From: Burkholderia sp. IMCC1007
GTDB lineage: Bacteria > Pseudomonadota > Gammaproteobacteria > Burkholderiales > Burkholderiaceae
Length of the DNA stretch: 64,000 nucleotides
Direction: 5' to 3'
NCBI RefSeq assembly: GCF_027257875.1
Contig: NZ_JAPVQY010000010.1
Location: 1 to 64,000, forward strand
This document shows, piece by piece, positions 25,510-34,845 of the stretch (within the stretch, counting starts at the first letter, position 1; every line of letters starts with the position of its first letter). Position numbers and translations under genes: made by a program. Under the pieces are notes generated by a model that saw nothing but the letters and a program-made list of their open reading frames with translations, was not told where the DNA came from and ran no database searches.

Positions 25510-26214
25510 ATGGATGATTTTGCCGACCTGAACCGCCGTATCGAAAGCCTGCTTCGCGAGGGCACCGTAATCGATGTCGATCACGATGCCCGACGCCTGC
25601 GCGTCGAATCGGGCGGACTGCAAACCGACTGGATTCGATGGCTGGCGCTGCGCACTGGCGACAGCATCACCTGGGATCCGCCGTCGATCGGCGAGCCAGG
25701 ACTGCTGCTCTGCCCGTCCGGTGAGCCGACAACCGGCCTCTTTCTCCCTGGCGTTTACTGCAACGGCCACGATGCGCCCAGCTCGAGCCCGACGCAGCAC
25801 GTTCGCGTCTACAAGGACAAGGCGCGCATCTCGTATGACTTCGCGTCCCATGCGCTTGTGGCCCTCCTGCCGGCCGGTGCGACCGTGCGCGTCGTCGCGC
25901 CGGTCAGCGTCACGGTCGAAACCGATGCTGCGACCGTCAAGGCGAAAACCGTCACCATCGACGCCGAGAAAACGACCGTGACGGGCTCGCTGCTCGTACA
26001 GGGGCCGTTGGCCTTCGAATCGGGCGCGAGCGGCAAGGACGGGCGCGGAACGGGCGGCGGCGACGTCATCAAGATCCAGGGCAGCGCACGGTTTACCGGC
26101 GCCGTGACAGCAGACGTCGACGTACGCGCGCGCAACGTGAGCCTTGTGGAACATCCGCACAAAGCCCAAGGCGAATACGCCAACACCTCGAAACCGATTC
26201 CGGGGGGCGCATGA
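25510..26214 (+). CDS. Baseplate spike protein (P2 gpV-like)
   Basis: gpV forms the trimeric membrane-piercing spike. The 234-residue product starts MDDFADLNRRIESLLREGTV, has an OB-type N-terminal domain, then a beta-helical region (VTVETDAATVKAKTVTIDAEKT, around residues 135-160), and ends near an HPHKAQGE segment. It is slightly longer than P2 gpV (211). It opens the V-W-J-I-H-G operon. Confidence 0.93.
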   Translation: MDDFADLNRRIESLLREGTVIDVDHDARRLRVESGGLQTDWIRWLALRTGDSITWDPPSIGEPGLLLCPSGEPTTGLFLPGVYCNGHDAPSSSPTQHVRVYKDKARISYDFASHALVALLPAGATVRVVAPVSVTVETDAATVKAKTVTIDAEKTTVTGSLLVQGPLAFESGASGKDGRGTGGGDVIKIQGSARFTGAVTADVDVRARNVSLVEHPHKAQGEYANTSKPIPGGA

Positions 26215-26576
26215 TCGGTATGAACGCCCACACCGGCCGTGCCATCTCCGGCCAAGCGCACCTCGAGCAGTCCGTCACGGACATCCTGTTCACGCCCATT
26301 GGAACGCGCGTCATGCGACGGGATTACGGCTCGCTGCTGCCGCAGCTCATCGACGGCCCAGCGAACCCGGTGATGCGTATGCGCGTCATGGCCGCGACCG
26401 TAATGGCGCTGACGCGCTGGGAGCCCCGGATCCAGGTCACGCAGGTCGAGTTCTCGACCTCCGGGGTCGACGGCGCCGCCGTGCTCGAGTTGCAGGCCGA
26501 CCGCATCGACGGCCCGCGCGCTGGCTCGCCGCTGTCCCTGCGCGTGCAGCAGCCGTCCGCACGAGGTACCGCATGA
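26211..26576 (+). CDS. Baseplate assembly protein W (gp25-like)
   Basis: This is a 121-residue gp25/gpW wedge protein. The pattern DILFTPIGTRVMRRDYGSLL, followed by PNPV-type and YDAL-type segments, is typical. It overlaps V and J by ATGA at both ends. Confidence 0.94.
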   Translation: MIGMNAHTGRAISGQAHLEQSVTDILFTPIGTRVMRRDYGSLLPQLIDGPANPVMRMRVMAATVMALTRWEPRIQVTQVEFSTSGVDGAAVLELQADRIDGPRAGSPLSLRVQQPSARGTA

Positions 26577-27499
26577 GGACCACGCCGATCGACCTTTCGC
26601 AGCTCCCCGCTCCCGACATCGTCGACCCGCTCGACTACGAGGCAATCCTCGCCACGCGAAAAGCCCGCCTCGTCTCCCTGTACCCGAAGGAACGGCAGGC
26701 AGAAGTCGCCGCGACGCTCGCACTCGAATCTGAGCCGCTGGTGAAGCTGCTGCAGGAAAGCGCCTACGAGGAGATGCTGCTGCGCGCCCTGGTCAACGAA
26801 AAGGCGCGCGGCATCCTGCTTGCGTATGCCAAGGGCACGACGCTCGAGCATATCGGCGCCTACTTCGACGTCGAGCGCCTGCTGATCTCGGCCGGCGATC
26901 CTGAGAACGGCGTCGATCCGGTGTACGAGGACGATGACAGCATGCGCGAGCGCATCCAGCTCGCACCAAGCGGCTTTTCTGTCGCTGGTCCGACGCCTGC
27001 TTACGTATTTCACGCGCGCGCCGCTGACGGCCGCGTGAAGGCAGCGACCGCGTACAGCCCGTCGCCGTGCGTGATGATCGTCACGATCCTGTCGCGCGAA
27101 GGCGACGGCACGGCGAGCAAAGAGCTGATCGACATCGTCACGAAGTACCTCGAGGCAAAGCGACCGCAGACCGACGAGGTCACGGTGCAGTCGGCAAAGA
27201 TCGTCCGATACAGCATCCGCGCGACGTTGCGCTTCTTCTCCGGCCCGGATCGCGCGGTCGCGCTTGCGGCCGCGAATAAGAAAACGAAGGAATTCACCGA
27301 ATCAATGCACCGCCCCGGCGCGGAAGTCACCGAGGACGGTCTATACGCTTCGATGCGCGTCCCTGGCGTTCAGAAAGTGATCCTCGAGACGCCCGCTCAC
27401 GGTGTCCTGATCGCGGTAGACCAGGCGCCGTATTGCACGGGAATCCAGTTGCTCGACGGCGGGGTTGCAGATGACGACGGTGGGACGATCAATGCCTGA
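26573..27499 (+). CDS. Baseplate assembly protein J
   Basis: This 308-residue baseplate wedge protein (P2 gpJ is 302) begins MRTTPIDLSQLPAPDIVDPLDYE, with the LDYEAIL block followed by the central VSVAGPTPAYVFHARAADGRVKAATAYSPSPC-type region. The start at 26573 overlaps the W stop; the open frame extends upstream without similarity. Confidence 0.94.
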   Translation: MRTTPIDLSQLPAPDIVDPLDYEAILATRKARLVSLYPKERQAEVAATLALESEPLVKLLQESAYEEMLLRALVNEKARGILLAYAKGTTLEHIGAYFDVERLLISAGDPENGVDPVYEDDDSMRERIQLAPSGFSVAGPTPAYVFHARAADGRVKAATAYSPSPCVMIVTILSREGDGTASKELIDIVTKYLEAKRPQTDEVTVQSAKIVRYSIRATLRFFSGPDRAVALAAANKKTKEFTESMHRPGAEVTEDGLYASMRVPGVQKVILETPAHGVLIAVDQAPYCTGIQLLDGGVADDDGGTINA

Positions 27500-28037
27500 T
27501 CTCGCGCTCCTGCCCCCGAACTCGACGCCGCTCGAGCGCCGCCTCGTCAAAGCTAATTCGGACCTTCGCAAGATCCCGGTGCCGATCGACACGTTGATGG
27601 ACGCGGACGCAATTCCGCTTCGCTTTCTGCCTTGGCTCGCCTGGCACTTTGGCGTCGACACGTGGCGCGATGAATGGCCCGAGCAGGTGAAGCGTGCGCG
27701 TGTGAAAGCGGCTATCCGTATCGCTCGTAAGAAAGGTACGGCCGCGGCCGTGCGGGAAGTCTGCGAATCCTTCGGCGCGAACATCCGCATGCGCGAGTGG
27801 TTCGAGAAGACACCGAAAGGCGTCCCCGGCACGTTTGAAATCGTCATGACGATCGGCGCGCGCGACGGCGTGCCGGCGACGGCCCAATACGTCGCCGACA
27901 TCATGGCCGACGTCGATCGAGCGAAGCGCGGTACCGCGCATTACACCTTCACGCAGGGCTACAGCGCTGTCGGATCGCTCGGCGTTGCTGGCGCCGTACG
28001 TGCGGCTGTCTTTCGCCGCCTCACTCTCACGGATTAA
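27492..28037 (+). CDS. Tail protein I
   Basis: This 181-residue product (P2 gpI is 176) has the start MPDLALLPPNSTPLERRLV and the conserved RFLPWLAWHFGVDTWRDEWPE block. The start at 27492 overlaps J by 8 bp. gpI links the baseplate to the tail fibres. Confidence 0.93.
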   Translation: MPDLALLPPNSTPLERRLVKANSDLRKIPVPIDTLMDADAIPLRFLPWLAWHFGVDTWRDEWPEQVKRARVKAAIRIARKKGTAAAVREVCESFGANIRMREWFEKTPKGVPGTFEIVMTIGARDGVPATAQYVADIMADVDRAKRGTAHYTFTQGYSAVGSLGVAGAVRAAVFRRLTLTD

Positions 28038-28042
28038 CGTAC

Positions 28043-31000
28043 ATGGCTGGAAACCTCATTCAGATTACGGACGCCGGCCGCGCCGCACTGGTGGCGGCCG
28101 GGAACACGGGCACGGCCGCACACAAGGTCACGCAGATTGGCTTGGGAACAGCGACGTTCACGTATAAGCCGGACATGAAGGCTCTGCCGAACGAGCTGAA
28201 GCGGATCACCACGTTCGGCGGCGATACGGTCGCGAAGGACACGATCCACCTCGTCATCCAGGACGACACGGCGGACCAGTACAAGCTGTACGCGTTCGGC
28301 CTGTATCTCGACAACGGCGTGCTGTTCGGTGTCTATGTGCAGAAAGACCCGATCCTCGAAAAGGCCGCCGCGTCGATGCTGCTTCTCGCAGCCGATACCG
28401 TGTTCAAGACGATCGACGTGACGAAGCTCGAATTCGGGCCGGCCACGTTCCTGAATCCGCCGGCAACGACGGAGCGACAAGGCGTCATCGAGATCGCGAC
28501 TCAGGCCGAGGTCGACGCCGGCACCGACAGCACGCGCGCGCTCACGCCACATACTGCCGCGAAGCGCTTTGCGCCGCTCGCGAGCCCCGCATTCGTCGGG
28601 ACGCCGACCATCACGTCCATTCCGAGCGACAACAACGCCCAGCTCTCGATCAAGGCTCAATCCGGCGCGACAAATCGCGCGGCGAAGCTGCGGTTCTTCG
28701 GCACGTTCGGCACCGGCGCGGATACCAATACGCGGTTCGTCGCCTCGATTCGTTCGGGCTTCGAAGGTGGCACCTGGGGCAAGGAGTACGTCGACGTCTT
28801 CCTGAACAAGGCAGCGAACGAAACGCAAAGCGATGCCAACCAGGCGCGCGCATTACGCCTGACGTATGGCGGACGCGCGATCGTCGGCAATCTGCCCGAC
28901 GATGGTAAGACCGCGCTGCAGGTCGGCGGAAGCGCGCGCGCTGGCAACTTCCTCATCGACGACCAGGCATCCGGAAATTCCGGTGTCTTCGGGTTCACAA
29001 ACGCAAACGGGCCGGCGGTTGCGCTCTATGGAAGCGGAACGAGCGGCTCCGGTTCGCTGGTATTGAAGACCGCGGGTGTCGAGCGCGCACGCGTTACATC
29101 GGCCGGTCGGCTTCTACTCGGCTCAACCGCCGATGACGGAACGCACATTCTCCAAGTCGCGGGCAACGCCACCGTAGCCGGCGAACTGCGCTCGACAGCG
29201 GCTACCGGATTACGCGTCGTGCGCGGCGACTACGGCGTGCTTTTCCGCAACGACGGCGCGTCAGCATTTTTGCTGCAGACAAATGCGAAGGACCAATACG
29301 GCAACTGGAACAGCTACCGTCCGCTCCAGTGGAACTTGAGCACCGGGCAAGTCTACGTTGACCAAAACGGCTCGGGGACGAAGTTCGGCGGGCGAGTGAT
29401 GGTCGGCTCCGTCAGCGACGACGGTTCAAACACCCTCCAGGTGGGCGGAAGCATTCGCGCAGTCAACTATCTGATCGGCGACCGGAAAGCGGCCGACCAA
29501 GGTGTAATCGGCTTCGGCAATAGCAACGTAAGCGGCCCGACGATCGGCTTCTATGGAAGCGGCACGAGTGGTCACGGTTCGCTCGTCATCCGAACCGGCG
29601 ATAGCGAGCGCGCGCGCGTCACGGAAGCTGGCCATGTCGTCATCGGCTCCACGTCCGACGACGGCTCGAATACGCTACAGGTAGCGGGAACCTCTGCGTT
29701 CTCCGGCCGCGTCTTTCGTGGTGGCAAGGCAACTATCGAAACAGGCATTCTGAACGGCGGAATCCAGAACTTCGGCATTGGGGACGACAGCGCGATCACG
29801 TCGGCGTCCTTTGCTGACAACGCATGGGGAGCTGCGCTCAATCTCGGGAAATCACGCGGCACGAAGGTCGGTACGCACGGGGCGGTTCGCGCGGGCGACG
29901 TGCTTGGGACTGTGAGGTTTGTCGGCTCGACGGGGGCGGCCTACGTCAGCGCGGCCGCGATGGTCGCCAGTGCGGTCGAAACGTTTTCGTCGACCGCGAG
30001 CGGGTCGCTGCTCGACTTCTTTACGACGAGCGCCGGCTCGGCCGCATCCAGCCGCAAGATGCGTATTACCGATAGCGGCCGCGTGCTGATCGGCACAACA
30101 GGCGACGACGGGCAGAGCCGATTGCAGGTCAACGGCGATGTGTCGATCGGCGGCCGGATCGTGATGACGTCGCGCATGGCAAACATGGAAATCGGCAGCC
30201 TCACGACGGAGGGCACGCCGTATTTTGACTTCCATAGCTCGGGCGGGAACGTCGACTACGACTCGCGCATTCTCGCGTCCGGCGGCGATAAGACAACGGC
30301 CGGCAAAGGCTTGCTGACGTACTACGGCGGCATGCACCGGTTCATGATCGCCGGTTCACCGAAGCTCACGATCAACACCGGCGGGCGTGTGCTCGTCGGC
30401 ACGGCGGTTGATAACGGCGTCGATCTCGTACAAGTAGCGGGCCCCCTGAGCGCGACCGGTTCGATCAAGTCCTCGGCTTCGATTACCGGTATTGGGACGC
30501 GTGCTGCGTTGACGGCATCGAACGGTAACGGAACCGGTCAAACGTCGATCTACCTGCGTCGCGAAGGCGCGGCCAAGGATGAGAAGTCGTGGGAAATGAT
30601 CACGGACGGCAGCGGTGCGTTTGCCCTTCGCGCGATCGCCGACGATTTTGCCAGCTCGCAAAGCGCGATGACCATCGTTCGCCCACCTGGCGGCGGCATG
30701 AAACTGTCGACCATGAAGCTGATGTCGAACGGTGGACGCGTGCTGATCGGCGGGGCCACCGACGACGGTTCGTCGCTGCTTCGAGTTGGTGGCATCGCAA
30801 CTGCGACCGCGCCGCTCGCCGGCGACAAATCGGACAAGCTCATCACGTCGGCCTGGCTCGTTGCCGAGTTGCTCACCGCGACGATCGGCCAGATTGTGTG
30901 GGAGGTACGCGCGAACGCGCGCGCTGGCTTCTTGAAATTGAACGGCGCCGAGCTGAAGCGCGCCGACTACCCGGCCCTCTGGGCCTACGCTCAGGCGAGC

Positions 31001-31552
31001 GGCGCGATCGTTTCTGACGCTGATTGGAAAAAGGACCGGAACGGCTGCTACTCCACCGGTGACGGAAGCACGACGTTCCGTATTCCCGAGCTGCGCGGCG
31101 AGTTCATTCGTTGTTGGGACGATGGCCGCGGAATTGATGCAAGCCGCCTGATCGGCAGCTCGCAGGACAGCCAAAACCGCTCGCACGCGCACGGTGCGTC
31201 CGCGGCCGCTGTTGGCGATCACGTACACGGCGCCTGGACGGATGCACAGGGCTTTCACGCACACGGCATCAAGGATGGTGGCCACGACCACGAAACCCCA
31301 ATTGGCCGCGTCGGCGTGGTCGGCACCTCATATGGGCAGGGTAACGGCCCGTACAACAACGACAGAGCTGACCGATACAGATCGTCGCGCTCCGGCTCGA
31401 ATATCTCGATCAGTGCCGATGGCAACCACGGGCACAACGTCGGAATCGGTGGAGCCGGCAACCATACCCACGCGATCACGGTCGCCAGCGACGGCGGCAA
31501 TGAAGCTCGCCCGCGAAATATCGCCCTTCAACCCATGATTCGAGCCTACTGA
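28043..31552 (+). CDS. Tail fibre protein (P2 gpH-like) with repeat shaft and HxH tip
   Basis: This 1169-residue receptor-binding fibre has three parts. Residues 1-185 form the conserved gpH attachment domain (LIQITDAGRAALVAAGNTG). Residues about 275-917 contain seven imperfect repeats of G-R-x-L-[IV]-G-x3-D-[DN]-G-x3-L-Q-V-x-G. From about 950 there is a tail-collar domain (LNGAELKRADYPALWAYAQ), followed by many HxH pairs (SHAHG, HVHG, HAHG, HDHE, HGHN, HTHA), which in T4-type fibres hold metal ions. It is longer than P2 gpH (669). The adsorption specificity must lie in the C-terminal part. Confidence 0.95.
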   Translation: MAGNLIQITDAGRAALVAAGNTGTAAHKVTQIGLGTATFTYKPDMKALPNELKRITTFGGDTVAKDTIHLVIQDDTADQYKLYAFGLYLDNGVLFGVYVQKDPILEKAAASMLLLAADTVFKTIDVTKLEFGPATFLNPPATTERQGVIEIATQAEVDAGTDSTRALTPHTAAKRFAPLASPAFVGTPTITSIPSDNNAQLSIKAQSGATNRAAKLRFFGTFGTGADTNTRFVASIRSGFEGGTWGKEYVDVFLNKAANETQSDANQARALRLTYGGRAIVGNLPDDGKTALQVGGSARAGNFLIDDQASGNSGVFGFTNANGPAVALYGSGTSGSGSLVLKTAGVERARVTSAGRLLLGSTADDGTHILQVAGNATVAGELRSTAATGLRVVRGDYGVLFRNDGASAFLLQTNAKDQYGNWNSYRPLQWNLSTGQVYVDQNGSGTKFGGRVMVGSVSDDGSNTLQVGGSIRAVNYLIGDRKAADQGVIGFGNSNVSGPTIGFYGSGTSGHGSLVIRTGDSERARVTEAGHVVIGSTSDDGSNTLQVAGTSAFSGRVFRGGKATIETGILNGGIQNFGIGDDSAITSASFADNAWGAALNLGKSRGTKVGTHGAVRAGDVLGTVRFVGSTGAAYVSAAAMVASAVETFSSTASGSLLDFFTTSAGSAASSRKMRITDSGRVLIGTTGDDGQSRLQVNGDVSIGGRIVMTSRMANMEIGSLTTEGTPYFDFHSSGGNVDYDSRILASGGDKTTAGKGLLTYYGGMHRFMIAGSPKLTINTGGRVLVGTAVDNGVDLVQVAGPLSATGSIKSSASITGIGTRAALTASNGNGTGQTSIYLRREGAAKDEKSWEMITDGSGAFALRAIADDFASSQSAMTIVRPPGGGMKLSTMKLMSNGGRVLIGGATDDGSSLLRVGGIATATAPLAGDKSDKLITSAWLVAELLTATIGQIVWEVRANARAGFLKLNGAELKRADYPALWAYAQASGAIVSDADWKKDRNGCYSTGDGSTTFRIPELRGEFIRCWDDGRGIDASRLIGSSQDSQNRSHAHGASAAAVGDHVHGAWTDAQGFHAHGIKDGGHDHETPIGRVGVVGTSYGQGNGPYNNDRADRYRSSRSGSNISISADGNHGHNVGIGGAGNHTHAITVASDGGNEARPRNIALQPMIRAY

Positions 31553-31553
31553 A

Positions 31554-32126
31554 ATGAATACGAATCTTATGCATCAATTCGACAACGAGTCGGGCCAATA
31601 CGTGAGCAGCTTCATGCCCGACGCCGACCCCATGAACCCGAATCGCTGGCTGACCCCTGCGTTCTGCACGTCTGACCCGCTGCCCGATCGCGGCCCCCGC
31701 GAATGGCCATTTCGCCGTGGTGACTCGTGGGTGCTGCTCCCCGACTTTCGTGGCGTCGTGCTGTACCGGACGAGCGACGGGTCGCCGGCGGAAATCAGTA
31801 TCGCGGGCGTGGCGCCGAATGAGGCCGGCCTCACCGACGCACCACGGCCGTCGACCGAATACGTATGGAACGGTGGCCAATGGACGGTCGATCCGGCGCT
31901 ACTCGCGCAGCGCGTACACGACGAAGCGATGGCCGAGTTCGAACGGCGCATGGCGATCGCCCGCCAGGCAAATGCCGGCAAGGCCGACGCATATGCCGCA
32001 GATTTGCTGTCGCGGGAAGAGTGCGACAAGTTCCGCGCCTGGTCCGCGTACCAGCTAGATCTGGTGCGGACGATCCAAGCGAAAGACTTTCCGCTGAACG
32101 TCCGGTGGCCGAGCCAGCCAGCCTGA
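31554..32126 (+). CDS. Tail fibre assembly protein (P2 gpG-like)
   Basis: This 190-residue chaperone is needed for tail-fibre trimerisation and attachment. The C-terminal half has the Caudo_TAP pattern (YVWNGGQWTVDPAL, then EEC.KFRAWSAYQLDLVRTIQ and FPLNVRWPSQP). It starts 1 bp after the H stop and ends the V-G operon. Confidence 0.92.
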   Translation: MNTNLMHQFDNESGQYVSSFMPDADPMNPNRWLTPAFCTSDPLPDRGPREWPFRRGDSWVLLPDFRGVVLYRTSDGSPAEISIAGVAPNEAGLTDAPRPSTEYVWNGGQWTVDPALLAQRVHDEAMAEFERRMAIARQANAGKADAYAADLLSREECDKFRAWSAYQLDLVRTIQAKDFPLNVRWPSQPA

Positions 32127-32179
32127 CACCCCCTGATTCATAAACATTCCGTTGAAACCCTAACCCGGAGGTCTCTTAC

Positions 32180-32509
32180 ATGCCACTCAAGAAAACGATC
32201 ACCGTCGAGCAATTCGGCACGCCGGTGAGCCTTCATCGCATCGACATCGTGACGGTCAACTACGTCGGAAAAAACACGGCAGCGCAGATTTCCAGCTTCT
32301 ACGATGAAGCGGCGATGGCCGAAGAGCGAGTCCCGTTGGCCACCACGTCGATGAACCTGGACGGCGTGCCCGGCAACGGGCAGGATCCGCGCGCTTTCGT
32401 CGAAACCGAGCTCGTTCAGGCTGCACCGGCCAACGAAGAGGTTGACGAAACGCTGCGCCAGTACGGAACGAATCGTTACGCGTTCCAGGGCGCGAAAATC
32501 GTCGGATAA
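32180..32509 (+). CDS. Hypothetical phage protein in the G-FI accessory slot
   Basis: This 109-residue protein begins MPLKKTITVEQFGTPVSLHRID. I recognise no domain. It is mostly beta with an acidic C-terminal half. GGAGG about 11 bp upstream supports the start. It lies where P2 carries Z/fun and precedes com, so it may be late-expressed accessory cargo or a small virion protein. Confidence 0.75.
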   Translation: MPLKKTITVEQFGTPVSLHRIDIVTVNYVGKNTAAQISSFYDEAAMAEERVPLATTSMNLDGVPGNGQDPRAFVETELVQAAPANEEVDETLRQYGTNRYAFQGAKIVG

Positions 32510-32596
32510 GACGCATCGACACGAAGAATCACGGCGGCGCATGCGATGCACCAACATCGGATGCGCCAGCCTCGTAGCACATGCAGGAATCACCAC

Positions 32597-32758
32597 ATGC
32601 AGGACATCCGTTGCGGTAGCTGTAACCGCAAGCTCGGAGTCGGCGAGTACGTCCGACTCACCATCAAATGCCCGCGCTGCCGGGCAATGAACGTTCTGAG
32701 GGCCGAGCGCCCCTTACCCGCAGGCCAGCGAGCCTCCGACAAGGGAAACGCCCCATGA
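32597..32758 (+). CDS. com: Com-like zinc-finger translational activator
   Basis: This 53-residue protein begins MQDIRCGSCNRKLGVGEYVRLTIKCPRCRAMN (only its CxxC...CxxC pattern matters: C6, C9, C25, C28). It matches phage Mu Com, which binds the mom mRNA to open its translation start. The next gene, a methyltransferase, starts inside the com stop codon (ATGA), so Com probably controls its translation here. Confidence 0.88.
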   Translation: MQDIRCGSCNRKLGVGEYVRLTIKCPRCRAMNVLRAERPLPAGQRASDKGNAP

Positions 32759-33504
32759 AACACACCATCCCCGCAGAACTGATCAACCGTCTCCATCGCG
32801 CCGACTCGCTGAACGTCATGCGCGCACTACCCGACAACAGCGTCGACCTGGTCTTCACGGATCCGCCCTACTCGTCCGGCGGCACAACGAGCGCCACACG
32901 CAGCCAGGCGCCGTCGAGCAAGTACGTCAGCACCGACACGAAGACGGTCTATCCGGACTTCCAGCACGACAACAAGGACCAGCGCTCCTGGACGTTCTGG
33001 TGCATGACGTGGCTCGCTGAAGCCTATCGGGTCTGCCGTAACGAGGCGCACCTCGCCTGCTTCGTCGACTGGCGCCAGCTCCCGAGCCTCACGGACGCGA
33101 TCCAGGCGGCCGGCTTCACCTGGCGCGGCATCGCGGTATGGGACAAGACGAGCGGCCGCACACGACCGCGCGCCGGCGGCTTCGCGCAGCAGACCGAGTT
33201 CCTGGTATGGGCGACGAAGGGCGCCGTGCGGCGCGCCGAGGTGTACCTGCCGGGCGTGTTCTCCGAGCGCCTGGCGCATCCGAAGCGGCACATGACCGAG
33301 AAGCCTGCGCAGCTCGCGCGCGACGTCGTGCGCCTGGTGCCGGAAGGCGGCGTCGTCCTAGACCCGTTCGCCGGCTCAGGCACATTCCTAGCCGCGGCAA
33401 AGGCCGCAGGCCTGAACTGGATCGGCTGCGAGCTGGAGCCCGCGTATCACGAGATCGCGAGCGCGCGGCTCGCCGAAGTCGGCGAACTGCCAGCCGCCGC
33501 GTAA
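32755..33504 (+). CDS. DNA methyltransferase (N4-cytosine/N6-adenine type), Com-coupled
   Basis: This 249-residue DNA methyltransferase has motif IV D36-P-P-Y near the N-terminus and motif I (LDPFAGSGTFLAAAKAAG, FAGSGT at 205-210) near the C-terminus. This order is typical of beta-class N6-adenine or N4-cytosine enzymes. An in-frame ATG at 32668 is rejected because it runs through com. Like mom in Mu it would modify phage DNA against restriction. The target sequence is unknown. It is a solitary methyltransferase with no endonuclease gene nearby. Confidence 0.92.
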   Translation: MKHTIPAELINRLHRADSLNVMRALPDNSVDLVFTDPPYSSGGTTSATRSQAPSSKYVSTDTKTVYPDFQHDNKDQRSWTFWCMTWLAEAYRVCRNEAHLACFVDWRQLPSLTDAIQAAGFTWRGIAVWDKTSGRTRPRAGGFAQQTEFLVWATKGAVRRAEVYLPGVFSERLAHPKRHMTEKPAQLARDVVRLVPEGGVVLDPFAGSGTFLAAAKAAGLNWIGCELEPAYHEIASARLAEVGELPAAA

Positions 33505-33554
33505 CGCAACCCATAGCCGTCGGCTGCCGATCGCGCGTGCCGGCGGCTGTTTCT

Positions 33555-33577
33555 GTTGTGCCGCGCCGCGGCACAAC
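33555..33577 (+). promoter_or_regulatory. Putative Ogr-type activator site before the FI operon
   Basis: A perfect 10-bp inverted repeat GTTGTGCCGC / GCGGCACAAC (33555-33564 / 33568-33577) contains GTTGT-N13-ACAAC, as at 18542 and 25444. It is centred 78 bp before the FI start. There is no T tract, so it is not a terminator. Confidence 0.65.
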
Positions 33578-33643
33578 CTCCGGCGCGTGATCTGCGCGCG
33601 CGCGAAAGGCAATCTTTCAGGACGCTCACTCCTGGGAGATCGC

Positions 33644-34816
33644 ATGGCAACTGATTACCACCACGGCGTACGCGTCATTGAAGTTAATGACGGTACGCGC
33701 CCCATCCGCACGGTCAGCACGGGCGTGATCGGCATGGTCTGCACCGGCGACGACGCCGACGCGACCACCTTCCCCGAAAACCGCCCGGTTCTCATCACGA
33801 ACGTCCGGTCCGCGATCGGCCGCGCTGGCACGAAGGGCACGCTCGCGCGTTCGCTCGACGCAATCGCCGCGCAGACATCGCCGGTGATCGTCGCCGTGCG
33901 CGTGACCGCCGGCAAAGACGCGGCATCGACGAACACAGCCGTGATTGGCGGAACGACGGCCGAGGGCCAGTACACCGGTATGAAGGCGCTGCTCTCCGCG
34001 AAAGGCAAGCTCGGCGTCCAGCCGCGCATTCTCGCCTGTCCGGGTCTCGACACGCTGCCCGTCGCGACCGAGCTGGCGACCATCGCGCAGAAGCTCCGCG
34101 GTTTTGCCTACGTCAACGCGGCCGACGCGAAAACGAAAGAAGCCGCGACGGCCTACCGCCAGAACTTCGGTCAGCGCGAGCTGATGACGATCTGGCCGGA
34201 CTTCGTGAACTGGAACACCGCGACGAACGCATCCGACACCACCTGGGCAACGGCGCGCGCGCTCGGCCTGCGCGCGAAGATCGACGAAGAGATCGGCTGG
34301 CACAAGACGATCTCGAACGTACCCGTCAACGGTGTCACCGGCATCAGCCGTGACGTGTTCTGGGATCTGCAGGATCCGAACACCGACGCTGGCTATCTGA
34401 ACAGCCACGACGTCACGACGCTCGTGAACGCCGACGGTTTCCGTTTCTGGGGTTCGCGCACCTGCTCGGCCGACAAGCTGTGGGCATTCGAGAACTACGT
34501 CCGCACGGCCCAGGTGATCGCCGACACGATGGCCGAGGCGCATATGTGGGCGGTCGACATGCCGATGAGCCGCACGCTCATCCGCGACATCGTCGACGGC
34601 GTCAACGCGAAGTTTCGCGCGTGGAAAACGGCGGGCTACATCATCGACGGCCAGTGCTGGTTCGACCCCGCGGCGAACGACAAGGATTCGCTCAAGGCCG
34701 GCCGGGGCTTCCTCGACTACGACTTCACCGCGGTCCCGCCGCTCGAGGATCTGACGTTCCGCCAGCGGATCACCGACCGATACCTGCTCAAGTTCGCGGA
34801 AAGCATCGCCGTCTGA
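33644..34816 (+). CDS. Tail sheath protein (P2 gpFI-like)
   Basis: This is the contractile sheath subunit, 390 residues (P2 FI 396). It begins MATDYHHGVRVIEVNDGTRPI, with STGVIGMVCTGDDAD and the C-terminal GRGFLDYDFTAVPPLEDLTFRQRITDRYL-type block. GGGAG precedes the start at 33644; the frame to 33587 is not conserved. It opens the F operon. Confidence 0.95.
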   Translation: MATDYHHGVRVIEVNDGTRPIRTVSTGVIGMVCTGDDADATTFPENRPVLITNVRSAIGRAGTKGTLARSLDAIAAQTSPVIVAVRVTAGKDAASTNTAVIGGTTAEGQYTGMKALLSAKGKLGVQPRILACPGLDTLPVATELATIAQKLRGFAYVNAADAKTKEAATAYRQNFGQRELMTIWPDFVNWNTATNASDTTWATARALGLRAKIDEEIGWHKTISNVPVNGVTGISRDVFWDLQDPNTDAGYLNSHDVTTLVNADGFRFWGSRTCSADKLWAFENYVRTAQVIADTMAEAHMWAVDMPMSRTLIRDIVDGVNAKFRAWKTAGYIIDGQCWFDPAANDKDSLKAGRGFLDYDFTAVPPLEDLTFRQRITDRYLLKFAESIAV

Positions 34817-34845
34817 CGGCGCCGCACCCACCATAGGAAAGCGCA

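Noticed and set aside
28867..30793. CRISPR or DNA-level repeat array in the tail fibre gene
   Set aside because: Repeats are diverged at DNA level but conserved as protein modules in one reading frame.
33555..33577. Terminator after the Com-coupled methyltransferase
   Set aside because: No T tract, and the same GTTGT-N13-ACAAC layout occurs before two other late operons, so an activator site is a better reading.
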